From: Ferruginibacter sp. | GTDB taxonomy: Bacteria > Bacteroidota > Bacteroidia > Chitinophagales > Chitinophagaceae | Direction of reading: 5' to 3' | Assembly (NCBI GenBank): GCA_025357775.1 | Contig: JANXOQ010000026.1 | Location: 1-5,185, forward strand | DNA length: 5,185 nt | Part shown: in pieces, positions 1 through 5,152 of the stretch | How positions within the stretch are numbered: position 1 is the stretch's first letter | Layout of the letters: each line of letters opens with the position of its first letter | Translations under genes and position numbers: made by a program | Notes under the pieces: model-generated | Database searches by the model: none | What the model saw: only the letters and a program-made list of their open reading frames with translations | Told to the model about the DNA's origin: nothing

Positions 1-28
1 TATTTATTAATACAAATTAAGGCATTTA

Positions 29-84
29 GTAACCCAAAAAATTATTTAAAAATAATTTTTTAATTTATGGGTTACCTTTTTTTT
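29..84 (+). terminator. Intrinsic terminator of an upstream gene outside the window
   Basis: GTAACCCA (29-36) pairs perfectly with TGGGTTAC (68-75). Inside it a second AT-rich stem forms between 36-46 and 51-61 (perfect 11-bp complement, 4-nt loop), leaving 62-67 as an asymmetric bulge. A run of eight T (77-84) follows one base after the stem, which is the Rho-independent arrangement on the + strand. There is no T-run on the other side, so it should act only in this direction. It separates an unseen upstream gene from the lipoprotein gene. Confidence 0.75.
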
Positions 85-116
85 GTTTTAGTATTAACAA
101 TTGAATTATAATTTAA
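82..116 (+). promoter_or_regulatory. Candidate Bacteroidota-type promoter of the lipoprotein gene
   Basis: A TTTG at 82-85 could be the -33 element. TAATTTAA at 109-116 matches TAnnTT of the -7 consensus TAnnTTTG but misses the last two bases. The spacer from TTG to TA is 23 nt, at the long end of the usual range. The same TTG-N23-TAATTTAA arrangement, embedded in TTATAATTTAA, recurs before the toxin-antitoxin pair (4284-4317). The -33 part overlaps the T-run of the preceding terminator. Inferred from motif and position only. Confidence 0.4.
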
Positions 117-136
117 ACAATAAAAAAACAAACAAA

Positions 137-445
137 ATGAAAAAATTCCTTGCAATCGCAGCTGTAGTTATCGCATTTACTTCTTGCGAAGAGAAAAAAG
201 CAGACGCACCAGTTGTAGATGCACCAAAAGTAGAAATTCCAGTAGTTGCCAAAGATAGCAATGCCGTTAAAGCTGCTGCTGATAGTTTAGCAAAAGCTGC
301 TGCAACTACAGGTACAAATAAAATGGAAGCTGTAAAAGGTGCCGTAACTGATGCAGTTAAAGAAGGTGCAGCAAAAGGTGCTGAAGCTGTAAAAGAAGGT
401 GTTAAAGAGGCTGCTACTAAAGCTGCTGAAGCAGTAAAGAAGTAA
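137..445 (+). CDS. Small Ala/Lys-rich lipoprotein with 11-residue amphipathic repeats
   Basis: A 102-residue predicted lipoprotein of unknown function. Residues 1-16 form a signal peptide (two Lys, then a hydrophobic stretch) ending in the lipobox FTSC, with Cys17 as the lipidation site. The next residues, EEKK, are acidic then basic; acidic residues just after the Cys are typical of Bacteroidota surface-lipoprotein export signals, so exposure on the outer surface is possible but inferred. Residues 22-40 are Pro/Val-rich and probably a flexible tether. Residues 43-102 are dominated by Ala, Lys, Glu, Val and Gly and should form a long amphipathic helix; AVKEG recurs at 73-77 and 84-88, an 11-residue period reminiscent of LEA or apolipoprotein-like repeats. 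I chose ATG at 137 because the signal peptide begins there; the in-frame TTG at 101 would add 12 polar residues before it. The gene stands alone between two terminators. Confidence 0.85.
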   Translation: MKKFLAIAAVVIAFTSCEEKKADAPVVDAPKVEIPVVAKDSNAVKAAADSLAKAAATTGTNKMEAVKGAVTDAVKEGAAKGAEAVKEGVKEAATKAAEAVKK

Positions 446-482
446 TTCTTATTAATTTATAGATAATCTATATTTAACTACT

Positions 483-517
483 GAAAGCCACTCCTATATG
501 GAGTGGCTTTCTTAGTT
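483..517 (+). terminator. Strong intrinsic terminator after the lipoprotein gene
   Basis: GAAAGCCACTCC (483-494) and GGAGTGGCTTTC (500-511) form a perfect 12-bp stem around the 5-nt loop TATAT. The distal arm ends in TTTC and is followed by a T-rich stretch (TTAGTTT). It lies 37 nt after the lipoprotein stop codon and insulates that gene from the aromatic operon. Confidence 0.85.
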
Positions 518-524
518 TATTCAA

Positions 525-562
525 TTTGTTACTCGAAAAATGACTTAACACAATTAAATTTG
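525..562 (+). promoter_or_regulatory. Candidate promoter of the aromatic biosynthesis operon
   Basis: TAAATTTG at 555-562 is an exact match to the Bacteroidota -7 element TAnnTTTG. A TTTG at 525-528 could be the -33 element, but the 26-nt gap is longer than normal, so the -7 match is the real support. Transcription would begin around 567-572, giving a short AT-rich leader of roughly 25-30 nt before the ATG at 598. I see no riboswitch, leader peptide or terminator-like attenuator in this leader. Confidence 0.55.
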
Positions 563-597
563 TACTTTAAAAAACAATATAATTCTTAAAATATTAA

Positions 598-1680
598 ATG
601 AACGACACACTTTTAAAAATATGGAATAAAAGACCACTTATAATTAGTGGCCCATGTAGTGCAGAAACAGAAGCACAGGTATTACAAACTGCAAAAGAAC
701 TTGCAAGCACTAGTAAAGTAGATGTATTGAGAGCTGGTATTTGGAAACCCCGTACGAAGCCAGGTTTATTTGAAGGTATTGGTGAAGTTGGGCTTGAATG
801 GCTTTCTACTGCAAAAAAAGAAACGGGATTGCCAACAACTGTAGAAGTAGCGACTGCACAACATGTGGAGCAAGCACTAAAACATGGAGTAGATATTTTG
901 TGGATTGGGGCACGCACTACTGTAAATCCTTTTAGCGTGCAAGAAGTAGCAGATGCACTAAAGGGAGTTAACATACCTATATTGGTAAAAAATCCTATAA
1001 ATCCAGATGTGGAATTGTGGTGTGGTGCAATAGAGCGCTTACAAAAAGTGGGATTACAAAATATTGGGATGATACACCGAGGTTTTTCATCCTACGGTAA
1101 CACTGAATATCGTAATGCACCTATGTGGCATTTACCAATAGAAATGAAAAGACGATTTTCAGAAATGTTATTAATTTGTGATCCATCTCATATTTGCGGA
1201 AATAGGCATAATTTACAAGAAGTAGCACAAAAAAGTATTGACTTAGATTTTGGAGGGTTAATAATAGAATCTCATATAGACCCAGATAATGCATGGAGCG
1301 ATGCGAAGCAACAAATAACACCAGCTGTTTTATCTGTTATGCTTACAAACTTGCTTTGGCGTATTAAAAATGAAAATTATAACACTACCGAGTTATCTTT
1401 ATTAAGAGAAAGAATAGACCAAGTAGATGATGAATTATTAAGTTTACTTAACAGAAGAATGAAAATAGCAGATGAAGTGGGTAATTATAAAAAAGATAAT
1501 AATCTAACAATATTACAAACAGCAAGATGGAACGAAATTTTAGAGAGAGCAATAGCTAAAGGAAATAACTTAACATTAAGTAAAGAATTTTTAGTAAAAT
1601 ATTTTGATGCGGTACATATGGAAAGCATAAATCATCAAAATAAAGTGATGAATGAAAAGGGTTCGGTTTTAAATAAATAA
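598..1680 (+). CDS. aroF: Bifunctional DAHP synthase (type I-beta) / chorismate mutase (AroQ class)
   Basis: This 360-residue enzyme catalyses two cytoplasmic steps: PEP plus erythrose 4-phosphate to DAHP (first shikimate step), and chorismate to prephenate (toward Phe and Tyr). Residues 1-258 are the DAHP synthase barrel: GPCS (18-21), LRAGIWKPRTKP (44-55), IGARTT (103-108), VKNP (130-133), HRGF (160-163), DPSH (195-198), IIESH (222-226) and WSDAKQ (233-238). By family comparison the metal ligands are Cys20, His198, Glu224 and Asp235. Residues 263-348 are the helical chorismate mutase; Arg270, Arg287, Lys298 and Arg310 align with E. coli Arg11, Arg28, Lys39 and Arg51, while Trp311 falls where E. 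coli has Glu52. There is no N-terminal ACT or ferredoxin-like regulatory domain; in related Bacteroidota fusions the mutase domain serves as the prephenate-sensing allosteric element. First gene of the aro block. The symbol is conventional only (aroG or aroA(G) are also used). Confidence 0.95.
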   Translation: MNDTLLKIWNKRPLIISGPCSAETEAQVLQTAKELASTSKVDVLRAGIWKPRTKPGLFEGIGEVGLEWLSTAKKETGLPTTVEVATAQHVEQALKHGVDILWIGARTTVNPFSVQEVADALKGVNIPILVKNPINPDVELWCGAIERLQKVGLQNIGMIHRGFSSYGNTEYRNAPMWHLPIEMKRRFSEMLLICDPSHICGNRHNLQEVAQKSIDLDFGGLIIESHIDPDNAWSDAKQQITPAVLSVMLTNLLWRIKNENYNTTELSLLRERIDQVDDELLSLLNRRMKIADEVGNYKKDNNLTILQTARWNEILERAIAKGNNLTLSKEFLVKYFDAVHMESINHQNKVMNEKGSVLNK

Positions 1681-1882
1681 ATTTATGCTTTAATAACAAT
1701 GGTTTATGTGCCCACCAACCATTACAACGTTAAATTAATTGCTTTTCGGTTAGTGTAGCCATTATCCCGTAAAAAAATTTAGTAAAATAAATAAAATTAA
1801 AATTAGTTGTTTGTGAACCTACCATCTACCAGCAAATAACAAACATTTCGTTGGTGTGGATACCAACTTAAAAAATTAAAAC
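1681..1882 (+). promoter_or_regulatory. Non-coding gap before aroB with attenuator-like alternative hairpins
   Basis: 202 bases without a recognisable gene. AATGGTT (1698-1704) can pair with AACCATT (1717-1723). CACCAAC (1713-1719), overlapping that arm, can instead pair with GTTGGTG (1850-1856). GTTGGT (1850-1855) can in turn pair with ACCAAC (1862-1867), a hairpin ending 15 nt before the aroB start. A 19-codon frame (1699-1758, ATG to TAG) covers the first hairpin and contains two Tyr and one Phe codons, not clustered. A near-tandem CTACCA repeat sits at 1819-1831. No hairpin is followed by a T-run, so I see no terminator, and no convincing TAnnTTTG, so read-through from the upstream gene is likely. 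Any regulatory role is inference; pairings this short can occur by chance. Confidence 0.25.
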
Positions 1883-2911
1883 TTGAAAATAATAGAAACA
1901 GCATTTGAAAGTAGTAAAGTACTTACCTTAATGGATGCAAACTTTGAACAAATAAATAATTATCATACAAAAGAAAAAATTGTAATTCTTACAGATAAAA
2001 CAGTGTTTGGGTTGCATAAAAATAAATTTGAAGGGTATGTTGTTATTACAATAGATGGTACAGAAAAGAATAAAACACAAAAAACCATTGATGAAATAAT
2101 AAATCAATTACTAGAAAAAGATATTGATAAATCTTATATGCTTGTAGGTGTGGGTGGTGGTGTGGTTACCGATATGGCAGGCTACGTAGCTAGCATATTT
2201 AAACGTGGAATAAAATTGGGACTAGTGCCAACAACCATTTTAGGAATGACAGATGCAGCAATTGGAGGAAAAAATGGTGTGAACGTAGGCATTTATAAAA
2301 ATATGGTAGGTACTACTTATAGAGCACAATTTATTTTATACGATTTCTCATTTTTACAAACCCTACCCAAGGCTGAATGGGTAAATGGTTTTGCAGAGAT
2401 AATAAAACATGCTTGTATAAAAGATGTAGCAATGTTTGAAGAATTAATAAAAAACAACATTGATTTTTATTATGACAATAAAATAGCTACAGCAATATTA
2501 ATAGAAAAAAATGTAGCATTAAAAACTGCTGTTATTGTGTGTGATGAGCATGAAACTGGTGAAAGATATGAACTAAATTTTGGTCATACTTTTGGACATG
2601 CTATAGAAAACTTATACAAAATGCCACATGGTAGTGCTATTAGTATAGGCATGATAATGGCAGCAAAAATATCAGAAGAAGTAAATAATTTTGAAAGCGA
2701 TATGGTTCAAAAACTGATATTATTGTTGAAGCAATATCAACTACCAACATTTTTAGAAATTAATAAAGAACAAGTATTCTCATTATTAAAAAAAGATAAA
2801 AAACGTGCTGGCGATGAAATAAATTTTGTACTACTTAATACCATTGGTGATGCCAAAGTACAAAAAATATCTTTTGTACAAATAGCAGATTTACTAGACC
2901 AAACTTTATAA
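1883..2911 (+). CDS. aroB: 3-dehydroquinate synthase
   Basis: AroB (342 residues, within the family's usual 340-370) converts DAHP to 3-dehydroquinate, second shikimate step, using NAD+ and a divalent metal in the cytoplasm. Visible motifs: the dinucleotide-binding GVGGGVVTDMAGY (89-101), PTTILGMTDAAIGGKNGVN (116-134), GFAEIIKH (169-176), and NFGHTFGHAIE (232-242) followed by PHG (248-250). By comparison with the family, the metal ligands are Glu172, His235 and His249. KKDKK (303-307) is the conserved C-terminal lysine motif. Ser251 follows HG where many AroB proteins have Glu. The start is TTG at 1883: an in-frame TAA lies at 1877-1879, and the next ATG (1931) would delete the first beta strand. 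The start is preceded by an A-rich tract rather than a Shine-Dalgarno site. The TAA stop shares its last base with the aroA ATG, indicating translational coupling. Confidence 0.95.
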   Translation: MKIIETAFESSKVLTLMDANFEQINNYHTKEKIVILTDKTVFGLHKNKFEGYVVITIDGTEKNKTQKTIDEIINQLLEKDIDKSYMLVGVGGGVVTDMAGYVASIFKRGIKLGLVPTTILGMTDAAIGGKNGVNVGIYKNMVGTTYRAQFILYDFSFLQTLPKAEWVNGFAEIIKHACIKDVAMFEELIKNNIDFYYDNKIATAILIEKNVALKTAVIVCDEHETGERYELNFGHTFGHAIENLYKMPHGSAISIGMIMAAKISEEVNNFESDMVQKLILLLKQYQLPTFLEINKEQVFSLLKKDKKRAGDEINFVLLNTIGDAKVQKISFVQIADLLDQTL

Positions 2912-4179
2912 TGACAAAAATAATTTCTCCAACTACCATTAATGGAACTATAGATGCACCTGCTTCTAAAAGCAGCATGCAAAGGGCTTGTGCTGCTGCA
3001 TTACTGCATAATGGCAAAACAATTATATTTAATGCTGGCATAAGTAATGATGATAAAGCAGCACTAAGTATAATTGCTACGCTAGGTGCTACAATTAGTT
3101 TTAAAGAAAACTTTTTAGAAATAATTTCGAAAGGAATTATTGGAAATAATATTGCAGATAAAGAAATAATTAATTGTGGCGAAAGCGGTTTATCTATTAG
3201 AATGTTTACACCTATTGCTGCATTATCTACTTCTTTAATAACAATATTGGGTAGTGGTAGTTTACAAAATAGACCAATGGATTTTTTTGATGAAATTTTT
3301 CCACAGTTTGGGATTTTAATAAAATCTAATAATGGGAAATTGCCTTTGGAAATAAAAGGTTCGTTAGTTCCAAAAGATATTAAGGTAGATGGTTCATTGA
3401 GCTCACAGTTTCTAACAGGTTTGTTATTTGCAATTGGTCAGTCAGTTACAGACCAATGTACTATTACAGTTGATAATTTAAAAAGCAAACCTTACATAGA
3501 TCTTACGCTACACATTATGAAACACTTTGGTTTTAATATTGCTCATCACAATTATGAGCGTTTTATAATCAACAAAAAAAATAATGTTGAAAATAATGAA
3601 ATAGTATATAATGTAGAAGGAGATTGGAGTAGTGCTTCTTTTTTACTTGTGGCTGGTGCTATAGCAGGTCAGGTTACGGTTAAAGGACTTAATATATTTT
3701 CTACACAAGCGGATAGAGCCATTTTACAAGTATTACAATTAAGCAATGCTTATGTAAGCATTAGCGAAGCAGAAATTACAGTAAGAAAAAATAAGCTTAA
3801 ACCATTTGTTTTTGATGCTACAGACTGTCCTGATTTGTTTCCTCCAATGGTGGCCTTAGCAGCATATTGCGAAGGCAAATCTGTAATTTATGGCATACAC
3901 AGATTGGCTGCAAAAGAAAGTGATAGGGCAAAAACTTTACAAGATGTTTTTGGTAAAATGGGTATACAAATAACATTGCAAGAAGATGATGCAATGATAA
4001 TAGAAGGCGGAAGAATAAATACTGCAACTGTTTCATCTCACCATGACCATAGAATAGCCATGGCTGCGGCTATAGCTGCATTAGGTGCACAAGGAGATGT
4101 TATAATTACAGATGCAGATGCTATTAATAAATCTTACCCAAAGTTTTATGAAGATTTGAAGCACTTGGAAAGTAGTTAG
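2911..4179 (+). CDS. aroA: 5-enolpyruvylshikimate-3-phosphate synthase
   Basis: EPSP synthase (422 residues, close to the E. coli 427) transfers the enolpyruvyl group of PEP to shikimate 3-phosphate, sixth shikimate step, in the cytoplasm; it is the glyphosate target. Motifs by E. coli numbering: SKSSMQR (19-25) supplies Lys20 and Arg25 (Lys22, Arg27); CGESGLSIR (89-97) is the PEP loop, with Gly93 at the Gly96 position; NRP (120-122) gives Arg121 (Arg124); DGSLSSQF (160-167) gives the shikimate-phosphate Ser-Ser-Gln; CPDLFPP (306-312) gives catalytic Asp308 (Asp313); KESDR (335-339) gives Glu336 (Glu341) and Arg339; DHR (379-381) and Lys407 complete the site. Met98 replaces the Pro101 seen in E. 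coli-type enzymes. All catalytic residues are present and no frameshift is seen. The ATG overlaps the aroB stop by one base. No strong terminator follows the TAG. Confidence 0.96.
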   Translation: MTKIISPTTINGTIDAPASKSSMQRACAAALLHNGKTIIFNAGISNDDKAALSIIATLGATISFKENFLEIISKGIIGNNIADKEIINCGESGLSIRMFTPIAALSTSLITILGSGSLQNRPMDFFDEIFPQFGILIKSNNGKLPLEIKGSLVPKDIKVDGSLSSQFLTGLLFAIGQSVTDQCTITVDNLKSKPYIDLTLHIMKHFGFNIAHHNYERFIINKKNNVENNEIVYNVEGDWSSASFLLVAGAIAGQVTVKGLNIFSTQADRAILQVLQLSNAYVSISEAEITVRKNKLKPFVFDATDCPDLFPPMVALAAYCEGKSVIYGIHRLAAKESDRAKTLQDVFGKMGIQITLQEDDAMIIEGGRINTATVSSHHDHRIAMAAAIAALGAQGDVIITDADAINKSYPKFYEDLKHLESS

Positions 4180-4258
4180 TGGGGGAGTGAGCAAAGGGCA
4201 TTTGTCAGTTAGTAAAAATATTAAAAGTAGTTTATAATTTGTTACCAAACCCTTTTCT

Positions 4259-4310
4259 AACGATAACTAAAAAAATCGTTTTATTGAATTTATTTAGTCA
4301 TTTTAGTTAT
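4259..4310 (+). repeat. Overlapping inverted repeats between aroA and the toxin-antitoxin pair
   Basis: Two structures share the left arm. AACGAT (4259-4264) pairs with ATCGTT (4275-4280) and runs into TTTT (4279-4282), which could be a weak terminator of the aro operon. ATAACTAAAA (4263-4272) is a perfect 10-bp inverted match to TTTTAGTTAT (4301-4310), with 28 bases between; its right arm ends on the candidate -7 element of the following promoter. Its function could be an operator, a cruciform or nothing. The rest of 4180-4258 shows no feature I can identify. Confidence 0.4.
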
Positions 4311-4317
4311 AATTTAA
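4284..4317 (+). promoter_or_regulatory. Candidate outer promoter of the toxin-antitoxin pair
   Basis: TTG at 4284-4286 and TAATTTAA at 4310-4317 are separated by 23 nt, the same arrangement as the candidate lipoprotein promoter at 82-116. The -7 element matches TAnnTT but lacks the final TG. The transcript would carry the GTTAGG/CCTAAC hairpin (4330-4359) in its leader. It lies outside the flanking repeat, so it would belong to the host rather than to the cassette-like unit. Confidence 0.3.
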
Positions 4318-4329
4318 GAAAAATGCAGT

Positions 4330-4369
4330 GTTAGGCGTAAGCTTGGGGCGACACCTAACTTTGGGCATT
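4330..4369 (+). repeat. Left flanking repeat of the toxin-antitoxin unit
   Basis: GTTAGGCGT (4330-4338) and ACACCTAAC (4351-4359) are inverted copies with one mismatch and a 12-nt loop. The segment 4351-4369 (ACACCTAACTTTGGGCATT) is a direct repeat of 5039-5057 beyond the toxin gene, with 15 of 19 positions identical. Its core ACCTAAC fits RYYYAAC, and GTTAGGC at 4330-4336 fits GTTRRRY, the general forms of integron site cores. The order and spacing do not match a normal attC, so I call it only a cassette-like boundary. Confidence 0.6.
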
Positions 4370-4375
4370 AATCCG

Positions 4376-4383
4376 TAATTTTG
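4376..4383 (+). promoter_or_regulatory. Candidate internal -7 element for the toxin-antitoxin pair
   Basis: TAATTTTG is an exact TAnnTTTG match, 14 nt before the antitoxin ATG, between the left repeat and the gene. No TTTG lies at the right distance upstream (4360-4363 is too close). If used, it would give a leader of only a few bases and would let the unit carry its own promoter. Confidence 0.35.
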
Positions 4384-4397
4384 ATAAAAGACAAAAA

Positions 4398-4628
4398 ATG
4401 AGAACCGCATTACAAGTTGACATAACATTTGACCAAGTTCTTGCATTGGTTAGACAACTGCCGACAAATGAGAAAATACAACTAACTAAAGAGCTAGAAA
4501 AAGAAGGTATTGAAACTAAATTAACAGGACTTCTAAAGACTTTCCGAACAAAAGAACTAAGCATAGACATAATAAACGAAGAAGTAGAAATAGTAAGACT
4601 ACAAATTTATGAAAGCAAAAAGCGTTAA
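4398..4628 (+). CDS. Putative antitoxin partner of the PIN-domain toxin
   Basis: A 76-residue charged protein that I do not recognise with certainty. It has a short predicted beta strand (ALQVDIT, 4-10), a helix leading to LPTNEKIQLTKELEKE (21-36), a linker, and a C-terminal acidic-basic helix ending in EEVEIVRLQIYESKKR (61-76). This pattern, a small front gene with an LP..EK..L..EL motif and a charged C-terminal tail directly before a PIN gene, is typical of VapB-type antitoxins, whose C-terminus blocks the active site of the partner toxin. No ribbon-helix-helix, AbrB or HTH domain is evident, so DNA binding and autoregulation cannot be claimed. The stop lies 20 nt inside the toxin gene, implying coupled translation. 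ATG at 4398 follows an A-rich tract. The antitoxin role is inferred mainly from context. Confidence 0.7.
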   Translation: MRTALQVDITFDQVLALVRQLPTNEKIQLTKELEKEGIETKLTGLLKTFRTKELSIDIINEEVEIVRLQIYESKKR

Positions 4629-5028
4629 GGTCATTTTTGACACAAATGTTTGGATTAGCTTTCTTATAGGAAAACGTTTGTCATTCATCAAAAATTATAT
4701 TTCAAGTAGACACATTACAATAATTACAACAGAACAAATTTTGAAAGAAATTAAAGAAGTTACTAGCAGGGAACGTTTGAAAAAATATTTTCCGCCAGAA
4801 AGTGTTAAAGAGTTGATTCAATTATTGGATACTATAGCTGAAAAGGTAGAAATAGAACCAACACATTTTACAAACAGAGACCCAAAGGACAATTTTTTGT
4901 TGGACTTAATAGATTTTTCAAAAGCAGATTACTTAGTTACAGGTGACAAAGATTTATTAGTACACAATCCATTTAAAACAGCAATAATTTTGACACCTGC
5001 TAATTTTGAAATAGCATTAACCAACTAG
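4609..5028 (+). CDS. PIN-domain toxin (putative toxin component, PIN family)
   Basis: A 139-residue single-domain PIN protein resembling the 'putative toxin-antitoxin system toxin component, PIN family' group (COG1569-like), relatives of VapC-type ribonucleases that cleave RNA using Mg2+ or Mn2+. The active-site acids are visible: Asp11 in FDTNVW (10-15), Glu47 in QILKEIKEV (43-51), Asp94 in RDPKDN (90-95), and Asp113/Asp115 in TGDKDLL (111-117). Length and motif spacing are normal, so the toxin looks intact. ATG at 4609 places the DTN strand at residue 11, as expected, and overlaps the preceding gene by 20 nt. It is probably held inactive in the cytoplasm by the upstream protein. The pair lies behind the aro operon between related repeats, which suggests horizontal acquisition; the actual RNA target cannot be read from the sequence. 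Confidence 0.88.
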   Translation: MKAKSVKVIFDTNVWISFLIGKRLSFIKNYISSRHITIITTEQILKEIKEVTSRERLKKYFPPESVKELIQLLDTIAEKVEIEPTHFTNRDPKDNFLLDLIDFSKADYLVTGDKDLLVHNPFKTAIILTPANFEIALTN

Positions 5029-5038
5029 TAGAAAGCCT

Positions 5039-5152
5039 ACGCCCAACATTGGGCTTTGTGCAAGTTGGGCAGACGGAATAACAATGAGCATTTGAAATTC
5101 TGTTCAGCTTTCGTTAGGGCAGGACGTACATAGCTGAACCTCTGTACCTAAC
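5039..5152 (+). repeat. Right flanking repeat and structured region after the toxin gene
   Basis: The first 19 bases are the direct repeat of 4351-4369. GCCCAAC (5041-5047) is a perfect inverted match to GTTGGGC (5064-5070), and GCCCAA can alternatively fold on TTGGGC (5049-5054). Further on, GTTCAGCT (5102-5109) pairs with AGCTGAAC (5132-5139), and GTTAGG (5113-5118) with CCTAAC (5147-5152), the same inverted pair as in the left flank. No open reading frame of note is present on either strand. This reads as a site or remnant of a dispersed mobile or cassette element rather than a terminator, since no T-run follows. Bases 5153-5185 show nothing identifiable and may contain the continuation of this element. 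Confidence 0.6.

Noticed and set aside
101..136. Longer lipoprotein start at TTG 101
   Set aside because: It would place 12 polar residues before the Lys-Lys-hydrophobic signal peptide and overlap the candidate -7 promoter element; the ATG at 137 fits the lipoprotein signal exactly.
594..974. 126-residue reading frame on the - strand
   Set aside because: It lies antisense within the DAHP synthase domain, whose conserved motifs prove the + strand frame; the antisense translation has no recognisable domain.
1681..1882. T-box or other known riboswitch before aroB
   Set aside because: No T-box sequence, specifier-loop pattern or terminator with T-run is visible, and such elements are not typical for this lineage.
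2737..3041. Two antisense reading frames across the aroB/aroA junction
   Set aside because: Both are shadows of the strongly supported aroB and aroA coding frames and have no promoter or domain support.
3818..4036. Antisense frame within aroA
   Set aside because: Shadow of the conserved EPSP synthase C-terminal region, including its catalytic motifs.
4355..4570. Antisense frame across the antitoxin start
   Set aside because: It runs through the flanking repeat and opposite the small gene; the + strand gene has the better context (overlap with the PIN gene, A-rich leader).
5041..5057. Intrinsic terminator for the toxin gene
   Set aside because: The GCCCAA/TTGGGC hairpin has only a 2-base loop and is followed by just three T; the wider inverted pair is not followed by a T-run.
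4330..5152. Standard integron attC sites
   Set aside because: Core-like heptamers are present, but the left pair is in the order GTTRRRY then RYYYAAC, the 30-bp right pair (5041-5070) is too short, the other right pair (GTTAGGG) misses the final pyrimidine, and no integrase or attI is in view. Kept only as a cassette-like hypothesis.
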